Shown piece by piece: positions 46,695 to 55,466 of a stretch of 64,000 nt of DNA. This stretch comes from Algoriphagus sp. CAU 1675 (GTDB lineage Bacteria > Bacteroidota > Bacteroidia > Cytophagales > Cyclobacteriaceae). A program made the translations under genes and the position numbers. The stretch is from positions 310,001 to 374,000 of the forward strand of contig NZ_JARHUI010000002.1 of NCBI RefSeq assembly GCF_029222925.1, written 5' to 3'. Every line of letters starts with the position of its first letter. Within the stretch, counting starts at the first letter, position 1. Below the pieces are notes generated by a model. The model did not search any database. It was not told where the DNA came from and saw nothing but the letters and a program-made list of their open reading frames with translations.

Positions 46695-46828
46695 TAATAG
46701 GCTTAAAGCTATAAAAAACCTATAGTACCCAACTGTATTCCAGTAAATTACAGCTCCTAATCCTTTGTTCTCTGCATATTTCTCTTTAGTTTGAGTATTG
46801 TTTCGTTTAACCTCTAGATTTTTTTATT

Positions 46829-47479
46829 ATGGCCACTTTACCCAACTCCAATGTAATCCTGCCTAAAGGAAAACTCGGAAACCTGGTTTTCTACACCTTG
46901 AACGGCAAGACAGTCGTTCGTAGCAGGCCCTCACAAAATCACAAAAACAAGCACAATCCCAGCCCTCTGCAGCTTATCCAACGGGAAAAACTCAAGACTA
47001 TCAATGCCTTTCTCAAGCCCATCAAATATGCCCTGGACTTCGGTTATCAGGAATTCCTAACCCAAAGCAAAAAGGGGATACACTTGGCCTACTCCGAAAT
47101 CAACACCAAGGGATACAATTATACCCGGGAACCAAGAATCGATCCTGCATTTTTGCGCATCAGTAAGGGAAATTTGCTAGGGCCAGAGAATCCTCAGGCC
47201 ACTAAAAAAGGGAATTCGGTAGAATTCACTTGGACGGACAATTCCAAGGAAGGTAAAGCCCGGGAAACTGATGAAAGCTTTATTTTGCTCTATAGTCCTG
47301 AGGAAAAGAAATTTATTTGGGCAGAAACCCGGTTTCGAAGAAATTTAACTCAAGGTGTAATTGAGTTGGGCCCGGAAAAATCAACCATCAACTGGCATGT
47401 CTACATGGCATTCAGCCAGCTGGATATAAAAACCAAGAAATATCAGCTCTCGGATTCGGTATATTTGGGAAAGCTGTGA
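46829..47479 (+). CDS. DUF6266 family protein
   Basis: A 216-residue protein with no signal peptide. The N-terminal segment GKLGNLVFYTLNGKTVVRSRPS is the hallmark of DUF6266, a Bacteroidota family of unknown function, some members of which contain a C-terminal Ig-like part (here from about 125: EFTWTDNS..., IELGPEKSTINWHVYMAF). It is located between the repeat array and the intact serine hydrolase copy. Confidence 0.8.
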   Translation: MATLPNSNVILPKGKLGNLVFYTLNGKTVVRSRPSQNHKNKHNPSPLQLIQREKLKTINAFLKPIKYALDFGYQEFLTQSKKGIHLAYSEINTKGYNYTREPRIDPAFLRISKGNLLGPENPQATKKGNSVEFTWTDNSKEGKARETDESFILLYSPEEKKFIWAETRFRRNLTQGVIELGPEKSTINWHVYMAFSQLDIKTKKYQLSDSVYLGKL

Positions 47480-47571
47480 AAATCCTTTCAAAGGCTTGAT
47501 CCTGTGTTTGGATTATTCAGAGCAAGTCCATTAGTGGAACCAAACCATTTTCACATTTTAAGTCTCATCCG

Positions 47572-49161
47572 ATGAAAAACTTCCCCAGCCATCTTTTCTA
47601 CCTAGTTTTTGGAGCACTCTTATTCTCATGCAATCCAAAGCCAACAAGTGATGTTGACACTAAATCCACAACTCATCTTTTTTCAGACACCTACCAAAAG
47701 CCGTTTTTTGAGCAGGATGACCGAGTAGAAAGGATAAAAAAGATTGCACCTGAACTGGAAAAGTTGATGGCTGATTATGCAAAGTCCCGAAATATTCCGG
47801 GTATTGCATACGGAATTGTGGTCGACAACCAACTCGTGATTTCCTTTGCAACTGGCTTGATGAATCTTGAGCAGAAAAGCCCGGCCAGCCCCAGCGCTTC
47901 TTTTCGAATTGCATCCATGAGCAAGAGTTTTACGGCCATGGCCATTGTAAAACTACGGGATGAAGGCAAATTGTCCTTAAGCGATCCGGTCAGTAAATAC
48001 ATCCCTGAAATGGCTAATCTTAAGTACCTGACCCAAGATGCACCGTCCATAGCTATTGAAAACCTCTTGACCATGACCTCCGGATTTCCGGAGGACAATC
48101 CCTGGGGGGACCGTCAATTGGATGAATCTGACCAAATGCTGATGGACATGATGACAGAGGGGGTCTCCTTTTCCAATGTTCCCTCCTATGAATACGAGTA
48201 TAGCAACACGGGTTATGCCCTACTCGGGAATATTATTTCCCGGGTCTCGGGAATGCCCTATCAGGAATACATCACGCAAAACATTCTATTGCCTTTGGGC
48301 ATGGAGCAAACCTATTGGGAATACGACCAGGTCCCTCCTGGTCAACTGGCAATTGGGTATCGTTGGGAGGATGAGGAATGGAAATTGGAACCCATGCTTC
48401 ACGACGGGTCTTTTGGAGCCATGGGAGGTTTGATTACCTCCATAGAGGATTTCAGTAAATACGTCAGTTTTCATCTTTCTGCCTGGCCTCCAAGAAGTGA
48501 TGTGGACGATGGTCCTATTCGTAGGAGTTCACTAAGAGAAATGCAAACACCACAATTCCCCAGACTAAACGCCAATGCAAGAAACTTTAGCGGTGAACCC
48601 TGTCCTGCTATTTCCGGGTACGGCTATGGCCTTGGCACCATAGAAAACTGTGATGGATTGAAAAGAGTCGGACACGGTGGAGCGCTACCGGGTTTTGGAA
48701 GCAATTATGTTTTCTTTCCCGAATATGGGATCGGAATCATGGCTTTTTGTAACCTGACCTATACCAGCCCTTATCCACTCAATGAGATTGGGAAATTGGT
48801 ATTTGAAACTGCAGGTCTGAAACCAAGACAATTACCTGTTTCGGATATTCTGCGTGAACGCCAAGAACAGCTCACTCAATTAATTCAAAAATGGGACACG
48901 GATTTGGAGGAAAAAATCCTGGCTGAGAATTTTTATCTGGATAAATCCAGAGCGCATAGGATCCAAGAAGTGCAAGGTGTTTTGGAACAAGCCGGAGCTA
49001 TCCTTTCCATTGGAGAGCTTTCACCTCAAAATCAGCTTAGAGGCGGTTATAAAATTCAAACCCAGAATGGAGAAATCGGAATTTTCTTTACACTAACCCC
49101 TGAAAAAGACCCCAAAGTGCAACAATTGGACATCTTATTTCTATCAAAGGAATCTGAGTAA
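47572..49161 (+). CDS. Serine hydrolase (class C beta-lactamase-like) lipoprotein
   Basis: A 529-residue lipoprotein (lipobox LFSC, Cys20). Active-site motifs: S-x-x-K as SMSK (Ser115, Lys118), Y-x-N as YSNTG, and H-G-G as HGGALPGF. A C-terminal extension of about 120 residues (from LKPRQLPVSD) is longer than in plain beta-lactamases and is seen in esterase/peptidase relatives. Likely a periplasmic esterase, peptidase or transpeptidase-like enzyme rather than an antibiotic-resistance enzyme. Its start is duplicated at 42898. Confidence 0.9.
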   Translation: MKNFPSHLFYLVFGALLFSCNPKPTSDVDTKSTTHLFSDTYQKPFFEQDDRVERIKKIAPELEKLMADYAKSRNIPGIAYGIVVDNQLVISFATGLMNLEQKSPASPSASFRIASMSKSFTAMAIVKLRDEGKLSLSDPVSKYIPEMANLKYLTQDAPSIAIENLLTMTSGFPEDNPWGDRQLDESDQMLMDMMTEGVSFSNVPSYEYEYSNTGYALLGNIISRVSGMPYQEYITQNILLPLGMEQTYWEYDQVPPGQLAIGYRWEDEEWKLEPMLHDGSFGAMGGLITSIEDFSKYVSFHLSAWPPRSDVDDGPIRRSSLREMQTPQFPRLNANARNFSGEPCPAISGYGYGLGTIENCDGLKRVGHGGALPGFGSNYVFFPEYGIGIMAFCNLTYTSPYPLNEIGKLVFETAGLKPRQLPVSDILRERQEQLTQLIQKWDTDLEEKILAENFYLDKSRAHRIQEVQGVLEQAGAILSIGELSPQNQLRGGYKIQTQNGEIGIFFTLTPEKDPKVQQLDILFLSKESE

Positions 49162-49244
49162 AAAGGCTATCCGGTGAAAATTTAGAGGCTAAACTGTAGG
49201 GAAAGATATATTGACCAGGGTATCTTCCCCATTACCCCAAATTT

Positions 49245-50297
49245 ATGAAACCCCAAATCATTCGAATTCTTAGAATTATCATGCCCCTCATGGCCCTAGC
49301 TTCCTTGGTGATATTTGTCCCTTGGACTTTGGTCAGCGTGTGGTTGGCACCCCTTCCGGTAACGGTACAAGAACAGGCCAATGCCGCAATCGGGTATGGA
49401 TTGGATGGGATCATCGTCTATGTGGATCAAGGGGGAAAGGAGCCTGTGTCCTATACGGCCGGTTTGAAAAATAGGGAAAACAAAATCCCAGCGGATCCAA
49501 ATTCCCTCTTTAAAATCGCCAGCATCAGTAAATTATACATTGCCACAGCTACAGCAAAATTGGCCAATGATCAAAGGCTTTCTCTGGATGCCACTTTGGC
49601 CGACTACCTGCCAGAGCTCAAGGAAAGAATTGAAAACGCAGATCAGATTACCCTTAGAATGCTCGTGCAGCATAGAAGCGGCATCCCCAACTATAGCGAT
49701 TATCCGGATTATCCATGGGACCACGCCCCGGATAATCAGGGAGCATTAGCCTTTGTCTTGGATACGCCAGCGGATTTTCTACCCAATGAAAAATACGCCT
49801 ACTCCAACACCAACTACCTGCTGATCGGAGAAATACTAGATCGGACTTTAGGCTACAGCCACCATGATTATATCCGGCAGGAGATTCTGCTTCCACATGG
49901 ATTAAATCATACCTACAACCTGCTGAGCGAAGTCGATATAGACAAGGTGATGAGTGGGTACTTCGTCGGTTATGGACCCGATATCAAGAACAACGATTTT
50001 CCAAATCCCGGCGGCTCCATGGTGGCTACAATACAAGATGTGGGAAAATTCCTGAGGATTTTAAACGATGGCTCTTTGTTAAATGATGATGAACAGGCCA
50101 TCTACTCTTCCATTTATGATTACGGCCATACCGGGCTGGTACCCGGCTATTCAAGTATAGCCCGATACCATGCAGATATAGATGCGGTGGTGATCCAGTT
50201 TGTGAATACCAGTGGTGGAGATACCTGGACGATTTCAGAGATGATTTATAATCGAATCGTAAAAATCCTAAAAAAGGGAAAAGACAAGGAATCTTGA
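49245..50297 (+). CDS. Membrane-anchored serine hydrolase (beta-lactamase-like)
   Basis: A 350-residue protein with one N-terminal membrane helix (about 10-35), then a beta-lactamase-type domain: SISK (Ser93, Lys96), YSNTNY, and GHTGLVPGYS in place of the K-T-G/H-G-G triad. It should face the periplasm. It follows the longer serine hydrolase on the same strand, 83 bases later; they are only distantly similar. Confidence 0.9.
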   Translation: MKPQIIRILRIIMPLMALASLVIFVPWTLVSVWLAPLPVTVQEQANAAIGYGLDGIIVYVDQGGKEPVSYTAGLKNRENKIPADPNSLFKIASISKLYIATATAKLANDQRLSLDATLADYLPELKERIENADQITLRMLVQHRSGIPNYSDYPDYPWDHAPDNQGALAFVLDTPADFLPNEKYAYSNTNYLLIGEILDRTLGYSHHDYIRQEILLPHGLNHTYNLLSEVDIDKVMSGYFVGYGPDIKNNDFPNPGGSMVATIQDVGKFLRILNDGSLLNDDEQAIYSSIYDYGHTGLVPGYSSIARYHADIDAVVIQFVNTSGGDTWTISEMIYNRIVKILKKGKDKES

Positions 50298-50513
50298 AAT
50301 TAACAGCTCGGGCAGCAGAAAACCGAAAGACAATACTTTATTCCTCTGAGTTAAAAAAAATAGATTCCCTGAACTTTCCCCGAATCTAACTCACCCCCCA
50401 CAATTAACTACCCTAATTCAGTTTTGAAATATGATTTAGGATTGGATTCTTTCTGGGTATTTCGAACTTTACCGATTCTTACCAAAGCAAATCAAACCTA
50501 AACCAGAATAACC

Positions 50514-51416
50514 ATGACTAAAAAACGAATTTTATTTACTGGGGGCTCGGGAAAGGCAGGAAAACATGTTATTCCCTACCTGCTTGAGCAGGGACATCGG
50601 GTATTGAATGTAGACCTGAAACCGCTGGACTACCCGGGAGTAGACAATCTTATCGCTGATATCACGGATTCCGGGCAAATGTTTAACGCCATGACTTCCT
50701 ATGCCGGTTTTGACGAAATGGAGCCGGGCACCGGGGTTCCCAAATTTGATGCGGTGGTCCATTTTGCGGCCGTTCCCCGAATCCTGATCAATCCAGACAA
50801 TGAAACCTTCCGTGTCAACACCGTTGGAACCTATAATGTAATAGAAGCAGCAGTGAAGCTTGGGATCAAGAAGATTGTCATTGCTTCCTCCGAGACGACC
50901 TATGGAATCTGTTTTTCAGACGGTCAGACAGACCCAAAATATCTTCCACTAGATGAAAACTACGATGTGGATCCCATGGATAGCTATGGCCTTTCCAAAG
51001 TAGTGAATGAGCAAACGGCCCGCAGTTTCCAGAGAAGATCGGAGGTGGATATTTATTCTTTGCGAATAGGAAATGTGATCGAACCACACGAGTACAAAGA
51101 GCTGTTCCCGCATTATTTCAAACACCCGGAAGTACGCCGCAGAAATGCGTTCTGTTACATTGATGCCAGAGATTTGGGGCAGATAGTGGATTTGTGCCTG
51201 AAAAAAGACGGACTGGGATATCAGGTCTTCAATGCCGGCAACGATCACAATGGAGCCGTTATCCCAAGCAAAGAATTAGCAGAGCGCTTTTTCCCTGGGG
51301 TGCCCCTTACCCGAGAACTGGAAGAACATGAGGCCTTGTTTTCAAACCGCAAGATTCGAGAGGTTTTAGGCTTTAAAGAGCAGCACAACTGGCGAAATTA
51401 TTTGAATTGGGAATAA
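50514..51416 (+). CDS. NAD-dependent epimerase/dehydratase (extended SDR)
   Basis: A 300-residue extended SDR. The dinucleotide-binding motif is FTGGSGKAGKHV (the T-G-G-x-G-x-x-G type), the catalytic Tyr/Lys are in YGLSKVVNEQ, and the upstream Ser is in ASSETTYG. HFAAVPR is the equivalent of the structural N/HxAA motif. Possible activities are nucleotide-sugar epimerase or uronate dehydrogenase-like; the sequence does not decide. A terminator follows. Confidence 0.85.
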   Translation: MTKKRILFTGGSGKAGKHVIPYLLEQGHRVLNVDLKPLDYPGVDNLIADITDSGQMFNAMTSYAGFDEMEPGTGVPKFDAVVHFAAVPRILINPDNETFRVNTVGTYNVIEAAVKLGIKKIVIASSETTYGICFSDGQTDPKYLPLDENYDVDPMDSYGLSKVVNEQTARSFQRRSEVDIYSLRIGNVIEPHEYKELFPHYFKHPEVRRRNAFCYIDARDLGQIVDLCLKKDGLGYQVFNAGNDHNGAVIPSKELAERFFPGVPLTRELEEHEALFSNRKIREVLGFKEQHNWRNYLNWE

Positions 51417-51425
51417 TTATCTCTT

Positions 51426-51472
51426 AATCCCCTGAGCGTTACTGAAGATTGCACTCAGGGGATTTCTGTTTT
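51426..51472 (+). terminator. Terminator-like hairpin
   Basis: AATCCCCTGAG pairs with CTCAGGGGATT across a 17-base loop, followed by a T-rich tail, 9 bases after the epimerase stop. Confidence 0.65.
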
Positions 51473-51550
51473 CACCCCCTCCAGCTGAAGGCATCACTCC
51501 GCTATTTCTGCAAAGTTTTCAGAATAAAATTCTGTCTACTTCATTTTTTG

Positions 51551-51558
51551 TACCTTTG
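51551..51558 (+). promoter_or_regulatory. Bacteroidota -7 promoter box
   Basis: TACCTTTG is an exact TAnnTTTG match about 75 bases upstream of the SulP gene start at 51634, with no gene overlapping it. Confidence 0.55.
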
Positions 51559-51633
51559 CCGACTCAAAAACAGCATAGCTACTCAGAGCATGGGAATCAA
51601 TTCCCAAAGCCTTTCTATCCAAACCTATTCCAA

Positions 51634-53163
51634 ATGAAGAAATACTTCAACCTCTTTGACTTCTCCCAAAAAGTAAACTATAAAACAGAAATCCTTTCCG
51701 GGCTGACTGTAGCTATGGCGCTGATCCCTGAAGCAGTGGCTTTCGCATTTATTGCAGGAGTTTCTCCCCTGACAGGACTCTATGCTGCTTTTATGATGGG
51801 CTTGGTCACTTCCATTCTTGGAGGAAGGCCCGGTATGATCTCCGGAGCTACCGGAGCAGTGGCAGTAGTTTTGGTGAGTCTGGCCGCCTCCCATGGAGTG
51901 GAATATATTTTTGCCACGGTAATTTTGGCGGGACTACTTCAGGTTGCAGCCGGCACCCTCCGCTTGGGAAAACTCATGAGACTGGTTCCCCACCCGGTGA
52001 TTTTCGGCTTTGTCAATGGACTGGCTATCATCATTTTCATGTCCCAATTGGATCAGTTTAAAGGAACAGATGGCTCCTGGCTCAGCGGGATGGAATTGTA
52101 TGTTCTCTTGGGGTTGGTTCTTTTGACCATGCTGATCATCTGGGGACTTCCAAAACTCACCAAAGCCATTCCGGCTTCTCTAACCGCTATTTTGGTGGTA
52201 TTTGGTCTGGTAAGTCTTTTGGGAATCGACACCAAAACCGTGGGTGATATGGCAAGTATCAAGGGGGGCTTCCCTCCTTTCCATATTCCTTCAGTTCCCT
52301 TTACTCTGGAAACCCTTCAGTTGATTTTCCCTTATGCCGGGATTGTGGCCGGTGTAGGATTAATCGAAAGTCTCTTGACCTTGAACATCATAGACGAAAT
52401 CACAGAGACCCGGGGAAGGGGAAATAAAGAAGCTATTGCCCAAGGCACCGCAAACATCCTTTCCGGACTATTCTCCGGCATGGGAGGCTGTGCGATGATC
52501 GGCCAGAGTTTGATCAACGTTTCTTCCGGCGCCCGGGCCAGACTTTCCGGGATTGTGGCATCGGTCATGCTCTTGGTTTTCGTCATGTTTGGTTCCGGTT
52601 TGATCGAGCAAATGCCCATGGCTGCATTGACAGGTCTGATGATCATGGTATCTATAGGGACCTTTGAATGGGCAAGTTTGAAGACCTTTACCAAAATGCC
52701 TAAATCTGATGTATTTCTAATGGTTTTGGTAACCCTGATTACTGCAGTTCTTCACAACTTGGCACTGGCCGTTTTGATCGGAGTGATTCTAGCCGCTCTC
52801 TTTTTTGCATGGGACAATGCCAAAAGGATCCGTGCCCGAAAATACGTTGATGAAAATGGGGTAAAGCATTACGAAATGTACGGTCCTCTGTTTTTCGGTT
52901 CCATCACAGCATTCAATGAGAAATTTGACGTGCTCAATGATCCCCAGGAAGTGATCATTGATTTTGCGGAAAGCCGTGTGGTGGACATGTCCGCCATTGA
53001 AGCTCTGAACAAAATCACCGAGCGCTACTCCAAAGTGGGTAAAAAAATCCATCTGAGACATTTGAGTCCAGACTGCAGAAAGCTGATCGAAAAGGCTGAT
53101 GCCATCATCGATGTCAATGTAATGGAAGACCCTACCTATAAATTGGTGGTGGACAAGGTCTGA
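51634..53163 (+). CDS. SulP-family anion transporter with STAS domain
   Basis: A 509-residue inner-membrane protein. The SulP signature reads AGVSPLTGLYAAFMMGLVTSILGGRPGMISGATGA in the first repeat; about 10-12 helices to residue 410, then a C-terminal STAS domain (VIIDFAESRVVDMSAIEAL, residues about 450-470). Could carry sulfate, bicarbonate or dicarboxylates. ATG 51634 is preferred; the longer frame reads through the promoter box. Terminator follows. Confidence 0.92.
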   Translation: MKKYFNLFDFSQKVNYKTEILSGLTVAMALIPEAVAFAFIAGVSPLTGLYAAFMMGLVTSILGGRPGMISGATGAVAVVLVSLAASHGVEYIFATVILAGLLQVAAGTLRLGKLMRLVPHPVIFGFVNGLAIIIFMSQLDQFKGTDGSWLSGMELYVLLGLVLLTMLIIWGLPKLTKAIPASLTAILVVFGLVSLLGIDTKTVGDMASIKGGFPPFHIPSVPFTLETLQLIFPYAGIVAGVGLIESLLTLNIIDEITETRGRGNKEAIAQGTANILSGLFSGMGGCAMIGQSLINVSSGARARLSGIVASVMLLVFVMFGSGLIEQMPMAALTGLMIMVSIGTFEWASLKTFTKMPKSDVFLMVLVTLITAVLHNLALAVLIGVILAALFFAWDNAKRIRARKYVDENGVKHYEMYGPLFFGSITAFNEKFDVLNDPQEVIIDFAESRVVDMSAIEALNKITERYSKVGKKIHLRHLSPDCRKLIEKADAIIDVNVMEDPTYKLVVDKV

Positions 53164-53181
53164 TACCTATTAATTGCAATT

Positions 53182-53213
53182 AAGAGCGGGGCCATCAAAC
53201 CCCGCTCTTTTAT
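53182..53213 (+). terminator. Intrinsic terminator
   Basis: The 10-bp stem AAGAGCGGGG/CCCCGCTCTT with an 8-base loop and a T-rich tail is located 18 bases after the SulP stop. Confidence 0.9.
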
Positions 53214-53289
53214 TTGGAACTAACATCTCCTTATCCATTTTTTATTTTTTATATTCCATACGATAAACCCTCTTTTTAAAAAAGGACAC

Positions 53290-53691
53290 ATGGAAACCGA
53301 TATTATTTTGACTTTACTATTTACTGGATTCACAATTGTGGGGATTGTTTTGGACCAGAAAGGGAAGCATATCCTTTATAAAGGGAAAAGAGCCCAAGCG
53401 GTGATTTTTAAAAACAACCGAAAAGGAGTACATGATCGAATGTATTATCCGGTGGTCCGATTCAAAACCGAAGCAGATGTATGGATCACTCAGGAACTGA
53501 GTATAGGTTACTTTCCTGCAAAAAAAGAGGGGAAAAAGGTTGAGGTTCTTTATGACCCTGAAGACCCTACCCAAGTGGAAATCAACTCCTCTTTTCAATT
53601 GGAATTTTTACCCAAACTTTTTATTGCAGTAGGATCTTTCGGTTTGGTTTTGGGGATTTTAGAGTTATTTGAAATCACCCAGTTCGTTTAG
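53290..53691 (+). CDS. DUF3592 membrane protein
   Basis: A 133-residue protein with a hydrophobic helix at each end (about 5-22 and 112-128) and a soluble beta-rich middle: GKRAQAVIFKNNRKG..., YYPVVRFKT and VEVLYDPEDPTQVEIN, the last a DUF3592 hallmark. Function unknown. Confidence 0.8.
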   Translation: METDIILTLLFTGFTIVGIVLDQKGKHILYKGKRAQAVIFKNNRKGVHDRMYYPVVRFKTEADVWITQELSIGYFPAKKEGKKVEVLYDPEDPTQVEINSSFQLEFLPKLFIAVGSFGLVLGILELFEITQFV

Positions 53692-53792
53692 TTATATCCC
53701 ATTTACAAATCCCCTCTTAAGCCTTAGTCCTTCAAAAATCTCTTTTTTTTCAACATTTGAAGAGAGAGCAGGTATATTCGTAGGGAATTGGA

Positions 53793-55196
53793 ATGAAGGC
53801 AGCCCCTATGGAAATCCAACAAATCAAAAAGGTACTTCCCATCATCTTGGCTACTGCCATTTTTATGCAGATGCTGGATTCAACCATCCTGAATACCTCT
53901 CTTCCTTCCATTGCCAGGGATCTACAGGAGTCCCCGCTTAATATGCAGAATGCCATCATCAGCTATGTGCTAACCTTGGCTCTTTTTATGCCGATCAGTG
54001 GATTCTTGGCAGATAAATTCGGAACAAAAAAGATCTTTATTCTCTCCCTCACCCTTTTTGCTCTCGGCTCCCTGTTTTGTTCACTATCCCAAAACCTGAA
54101 CCAACTGGTTCTTTCCCGGGTCCTTCAAGGTTTTGGTGGAAGCTTGATGACACCGGTTGGGCGCTTGACCCTGATAAAAACTTATCCTAAAAACGAACTG
54201 GTCAAGGCCATGAATTATGCCATTGTCCCTGCCCTAATCGGTCCTGTTTTGGGGCCATTGGTAGGTGGATATTTGGTCGATTATCTTTCCTGGCATTGGA
54301 TCTTCTTGATCAATATCCCTATTGCTATCCTTGGTATTCTGCTTAGCATTAAATTTCTACCTGATTATACCTCAAAGAGTCTGGAATTTGACCTAAAAGG
54401 ATTTTTGATCTTTGGCGCAGCTTCTTTTATGCTTTCTATTTCTTTGGAATTGCTTGGCAACTCGGTGCAAACCACCCCGATCTTGTTGGCTTTGACCTTA
54501 GGTTTTTTAATGCTTTACTTTTACTACCGGCATGCTAAAAAGGAGGAAAACCCGATCTTTCCCCTGAATCTATTTCAGGTTCGCACCTTCCGAGTTGGCA
54601 TTTTAGGTAATCTGGTTACCAGAATAGGTATCAGTTCTGTTCCATTATTACTACCTCTGATGATTCAGATCGCCTATAAACAATCCGCAGTCGTATCCGG
54701 ATGGATGGTTGCCCCTATGGCTTTGACGGCTATGTTTGGTAAATCTTTCGTGATCCGGATTCTTAACCGTTTTGGCTATAGAAAAACCCTTTTGATTAAT
54801 ACCCTGGTTATTGGATTATTGATCTGTTCAATGGCATTGCCTGGGATTCACTCCTCCTTTTATTGGCACCTTCCATTGATTGCCATACTAGGTTTTTTCA
54901 ATTCCATCCAATTTACCTCCATGAATTCCATTGCCATCGCTAATCTTAGACCCTATCATACCAGCAGTGGAAATTCCCTGATTTCGGTCAATCAACAACT
55001 TGCAATAGGCTTTGGAATTGCTTTTGGCTTGGTGATCCTCAAGCTGTTTGAAGGAGATGTTAAATTGATCCAACATGATATTCACAATGCCTTCCGCTAT
55101 ACTTTTTTGGTCATCGGAAGCTTGACTGTACTTTCCGGATTGGTATTCCGTCGGCTTCATTTCCGGGACGGAGATAATCTGAAAGTCAGGAATTGA
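53793..55196 (+). CDS. MFS drug/proton exporter, DHA2 (14-TMS) type
   Basis: A 467-residue major facilitator with about 14 helices. Motifs: MLDSTILNTSLPSIARDL (helix 1, the D-x-T-I-V/L-N-x-A/S-L-P signature), GFLADKFGTKKIF (motif A) and ALIGPVLGPLVGGYLVD (motif C of antiporters). EmrB/QacA-like multidrug efflux is likely. A start at 53808 (MEIQQ) is equally possible. No adjacent regulator or membrane-fusion gene. Confidence 0.9.
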   Translation: MKAAPMEIQQIKKVLPIILATAIFMQMLDSTILNTSLPSIARDLQESPLNMQNAIISYVLTLALFMPISGFLADKFGTKKIFILSLTLFALGSLFCSLSQNLNQLVLSRVLQGFGGSLMTPVGRLTLIKTYPKNELVKAMNYAIVPALIGPVLGPLVGGYLVDYLSWHWIFLINIPIAILGILLSIKFLPDYTSKSLEFDLKGFLIFGAASFMLSISLELLGNSVQTTPILLALTLGFLMLYFYYRHAKKEENPIFPLNLFQVRTFRVGILGNLVTRIGISSVPLLLPLMIQIAYKQSAVVSGWMVAPMALTAMFGKSFVIRILNRFGYRKTLLINTLVIGLLICSMALPGIHSSFYWHLPLIAILGFFNSIQFTSMNSIAIANLRPYHTSSGNSLISVNQQLAIGFGIAFGLVILKLFEGDVKLIQHDIHNAFRYTFLVIGSLTVLSGLVFRRLHFRDGDNLKVRN

Positions 55197-55466
55197 TTGC
55201 CCATTCAACCTGTCCCTAAACAGCATGTCTTTTCATTGGTAGTATCTTCCGGACCATCATACCCACGACTGGCATAAACTTAAGCAGTACTTTCTTTTTG
55301 GAACGGCAACTTGAGTACTGAACAGGATTTTATCATCCTGCAAACCATCCACAAGCAATCCCAAGAGAAAAAACAGGAGGTCCCAGTACCTGAATTTTTT
55401 CCTGGGTTCCCGAATACATTTACTAAATACTTTTTACCTTGAGTTAGCACCACTTTTCCCCTTGAA

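Noticed and set aside
47572-50297. Tandem serine hydrolases as antibiotic-resistance genes
   Set aside because: Motifs and extra domains fit esterase/peptidase relatives; no evidence for beta-lactam hydrolysis.
55285-55320. Inverted repeat CAGTACT...AGTACTG before the GH9 gene
   Set aside because: Seven-base arms with a 22-base gap in a 270-base gap; too weak to call an operator.
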